Source: Climacteris rufus | Taxonomy: Eukaryota; Chordata; Aves; Passeriformes; Climacteridae | Reading direction: 5' to 3' | NCBI GenBank assembly: GCA_013398175.1 | Contig: VZRZ01002185.1 | Coordinates: 1,323,537 to 1,387,536 of the forward strand | Length of the DNA: 64,000 nucleotides | In this document: positions 53,001 through 56,000 of the stretch, piece by piece | Numbering within the stretch: the stretch's first letter is position 1 | Layout of the letters: the number at the start of each line of letters is the position of its first letter | Made by a program: the position numbers and the translations under genes | The notes under the pieces: model-generated | The model's database searches: none | Told to the model about the DNA's origin: nothing | The model's input: the letters and a program-made list of their open reading frames with translations, nothing else

Positions 53001-56000
53001 GATAGTTTGACTGCGCATGAGAACAGGTGGATTTTCATTAAATATTAGGTATATACAATATTGATAACTATTTTAGAAATGTAGCTTTAGTTCAGATGAA
53101 CTTTAACAATGCATTATTAAAAATTTGTGGTTTGGCATAGCGATGCTTTCTGACACCCTTTCCTGTAACACCTCTTATGGGACCTGATTACACAGTGGCT
53201 TGAAGGGATCTCTGGCATGAGCAGTATGCCCAAATCCTTGAATGTGTGCAGAATGATCTTCATAGAATCTTACGTGAAATAATTGCCATGGTTTGTTTTC
53301 TGTGGAGAATTTAGTCAGATGTTTTTAATTTCTCCAGGTTAATCCAGGTATTAACTCCTGTCAGGTTGCAGCAGGAATAAACCCAGCACTCACTTACACA
53401 CAGTCCCAGGGCATGCTTGATGCAGAGAGTCCAGTTCCTGTTATTAACCTGAAAGATGGAACAAGGCTTGCAGGTGATGATGCCCCCAAGAGAAAAGATT
53501 TAGAAAGGTGGCTTAAAGAACATCCTGGATATGTTGAAGATTCAGGAGCTTGTATTCCTGTGAGTATTCCTCTCACCTGTGCCTTAGCTAAATAGTAAAA
53601 TATTTCACATATTTGGATTTGTATTCTATGTTACAGGGAATTATTTGTTTGTTGTTCCGTTTACTTTAGCAAAGGAAAATGTCAATTTATTTTTACAATG
53701 TGAGGTCTGCAAGGCTTCCTTTTTCCTCGCAAATGTAATCTCCAAAAGCAATACTAAATCAAGACGTTTGATCTTTGTAGGATTTAAAAATTATCTAGGA
53801 TAAGAAAACTCATATTACCATGATACTGATGATGGGACATGTAACAACATATTCAGTGATGTGCACAAGGATTAAAGGCTTCACTGTGGCATGTGTATCA
53901 TACCTACCTTACACTGCTATGGTAGTGATGTTTGTGTGGCTGTGATCTTCTCATTATGCTACCTGTGAATTTGAGATTTGTTGAGATGTAGAAAATCCTG
54001 TGTATAACATGTGGAATAACAAGCTTACTTCTCCATAAAGGTGTTATAATACAAAATAGCAGCAATATTCCAGACAGTTAAAGCACTGTTAAAAACTGAA
54101 AAATCAGTAAAACAAAGCAATGGGTAAAGGCAGCAGAGAGAAGATCTAGTACTGTTTACTGGGCTGCTTATTAAATGATTGTGATCAGTACAATAAGTAT
54201 TATTATTAAAATATTTCTGAAGTTGACTTCAGATTAATGCCTGACTCAAGAGAGTGCACAGAGATCTTACTGTTGTTAAAGCAGGTAGATCAGAAAGATA
54301 ATTGGCTTCTTAATTCCTTCATAACAGAGGATGCAGCTGCACGATGGGAGGCCCAAACAAAAGCGCCACCGTTGTCGAAACCCCAACAAACTGGACGTTA
54401 ATAGTTTAACTGGTGAAGAACGTGTCCAGCTCATAAATAGAAGAAATGCAAGAAAGGTACTTGTGATGCTGTTCTCATTCTGATACTCCTCAAGTGAAAA
54501 GTTACCCCAGATGAAGAACTTTATATACTGCACTTGTTAAAATTGTCCAGGTGTACAAGTGAAAGGTTTTTAGTTTAAAGTTTTGGCACAGAGCCAAAAA
54601 AATCGATTACAATCTTCTAGTAAATATTTTGCAACTATGAAAATATGTAAGAGACAGATAGAAACTTAGCCCATGGTTTATATTCAGGTAGAACTGAACA
54701 CTTGGTATGGTGCAATATTTATGCCATTGACTCAGACAGAGGCAGGGCCACTAAAATTTGTGTTCAAAACATGTGATCTAAGTGGCAACTTCCTCAGAAG
54801 TTTGAAGTGTTTTGTAATCTTCTCATTACTACTTTTGGCACAATTAAAATTATATTGGTAGTGCATCCTGCATAGAAACTTGTCCATTGCAATTGTGGAA
54901 ATCCAGTGTACTGGATTGTTTTTCTTTTTGCTTTTTTCAGTTATCTGTGGCATTTATCCTTTCTGGTTCACCAGCATGTATTGGCTGTCAGTCACATTTC
55001 TAGATGAAATGGTAGGGGAACAGGAGAACAAGAGGAGAAGGGGAATTCTTGTGTAAAAACCCAGCAGTGGAAGATGTGAGAGCAGGTGTTGAATTGAATT
55101 TTTTTGTACAGGTGATCAAAGTTTGGGAACAGCATAATGCCTTTGAATAGGCTCTGGGGAAGGCTAAAGGCAATATTCAGGAAAAGCATGCAGAACATAA
55201 TGGTGTGTATTAAACAGATCTAGACAGATGTGTGTGATGGTGTCTTTGAATGTCAGTGTAGCACCAGAGCACCAGTCCAGTGGGAATCTATTGTGTCCAT
55301 GTAGGGAGCATTTTCCCTTGTGACACTGCCAGCTTTTCTTTTTGTTAGAGCAGCTGCAAGGAAAGCAGGAATTTTTTTTTTTATGCTGCTGTATTAAGGT
55401 CAGAAGCTTTGTCCATCTGTATGGGAGAGTGAGGCAGAACTGGAGCCTTTAATCTCTTCAGTGTATTGAGACAGCAGCTCTAAAGAGGAACCAGAGTGGC
55501 TGTGAATCTCTTGAAACTGGGACCCATGGCTGCTCTTCAGTAAGCTGTAGCCTCAGGGATCTTGTCAGAATTGAGGATCAAGGAATGAGAGATTTGATCT
55601 CTGTTTACTGTGAAAACCTGTGTTTTCATGATGGCTTTTTTTCCCTCAAATTTCCACTCCATAGTTCAGACTTGGTTACTTTATTAGTCTCAGTTTTTCC
55701 ATTGTCTCCGTCGTCTCTGCATCATCAAACTCATTTTGTCTCATTTTCTTTTTTAGTTCTGTAATACTTTGAGTAGCAGAGTACCAAAAGTAGCCTAGAA
55801 AAATGTGAGTTTAAGTTGCAGTTTATAGAGAAAGTTGAGCAGAAACCACAACGTTTTTCCTTTTTTCTTTCTGGATCTGAGTAATACATTTAAATTAAAA
55901 GCTTACTTTCCTGCTTGTAAGATTTTATTAGCATATGCTGTTCAGCAATTGTAACTTGGCCTTTGTTGCATGAAAAACACTCAAGAACTAATTTCACAAT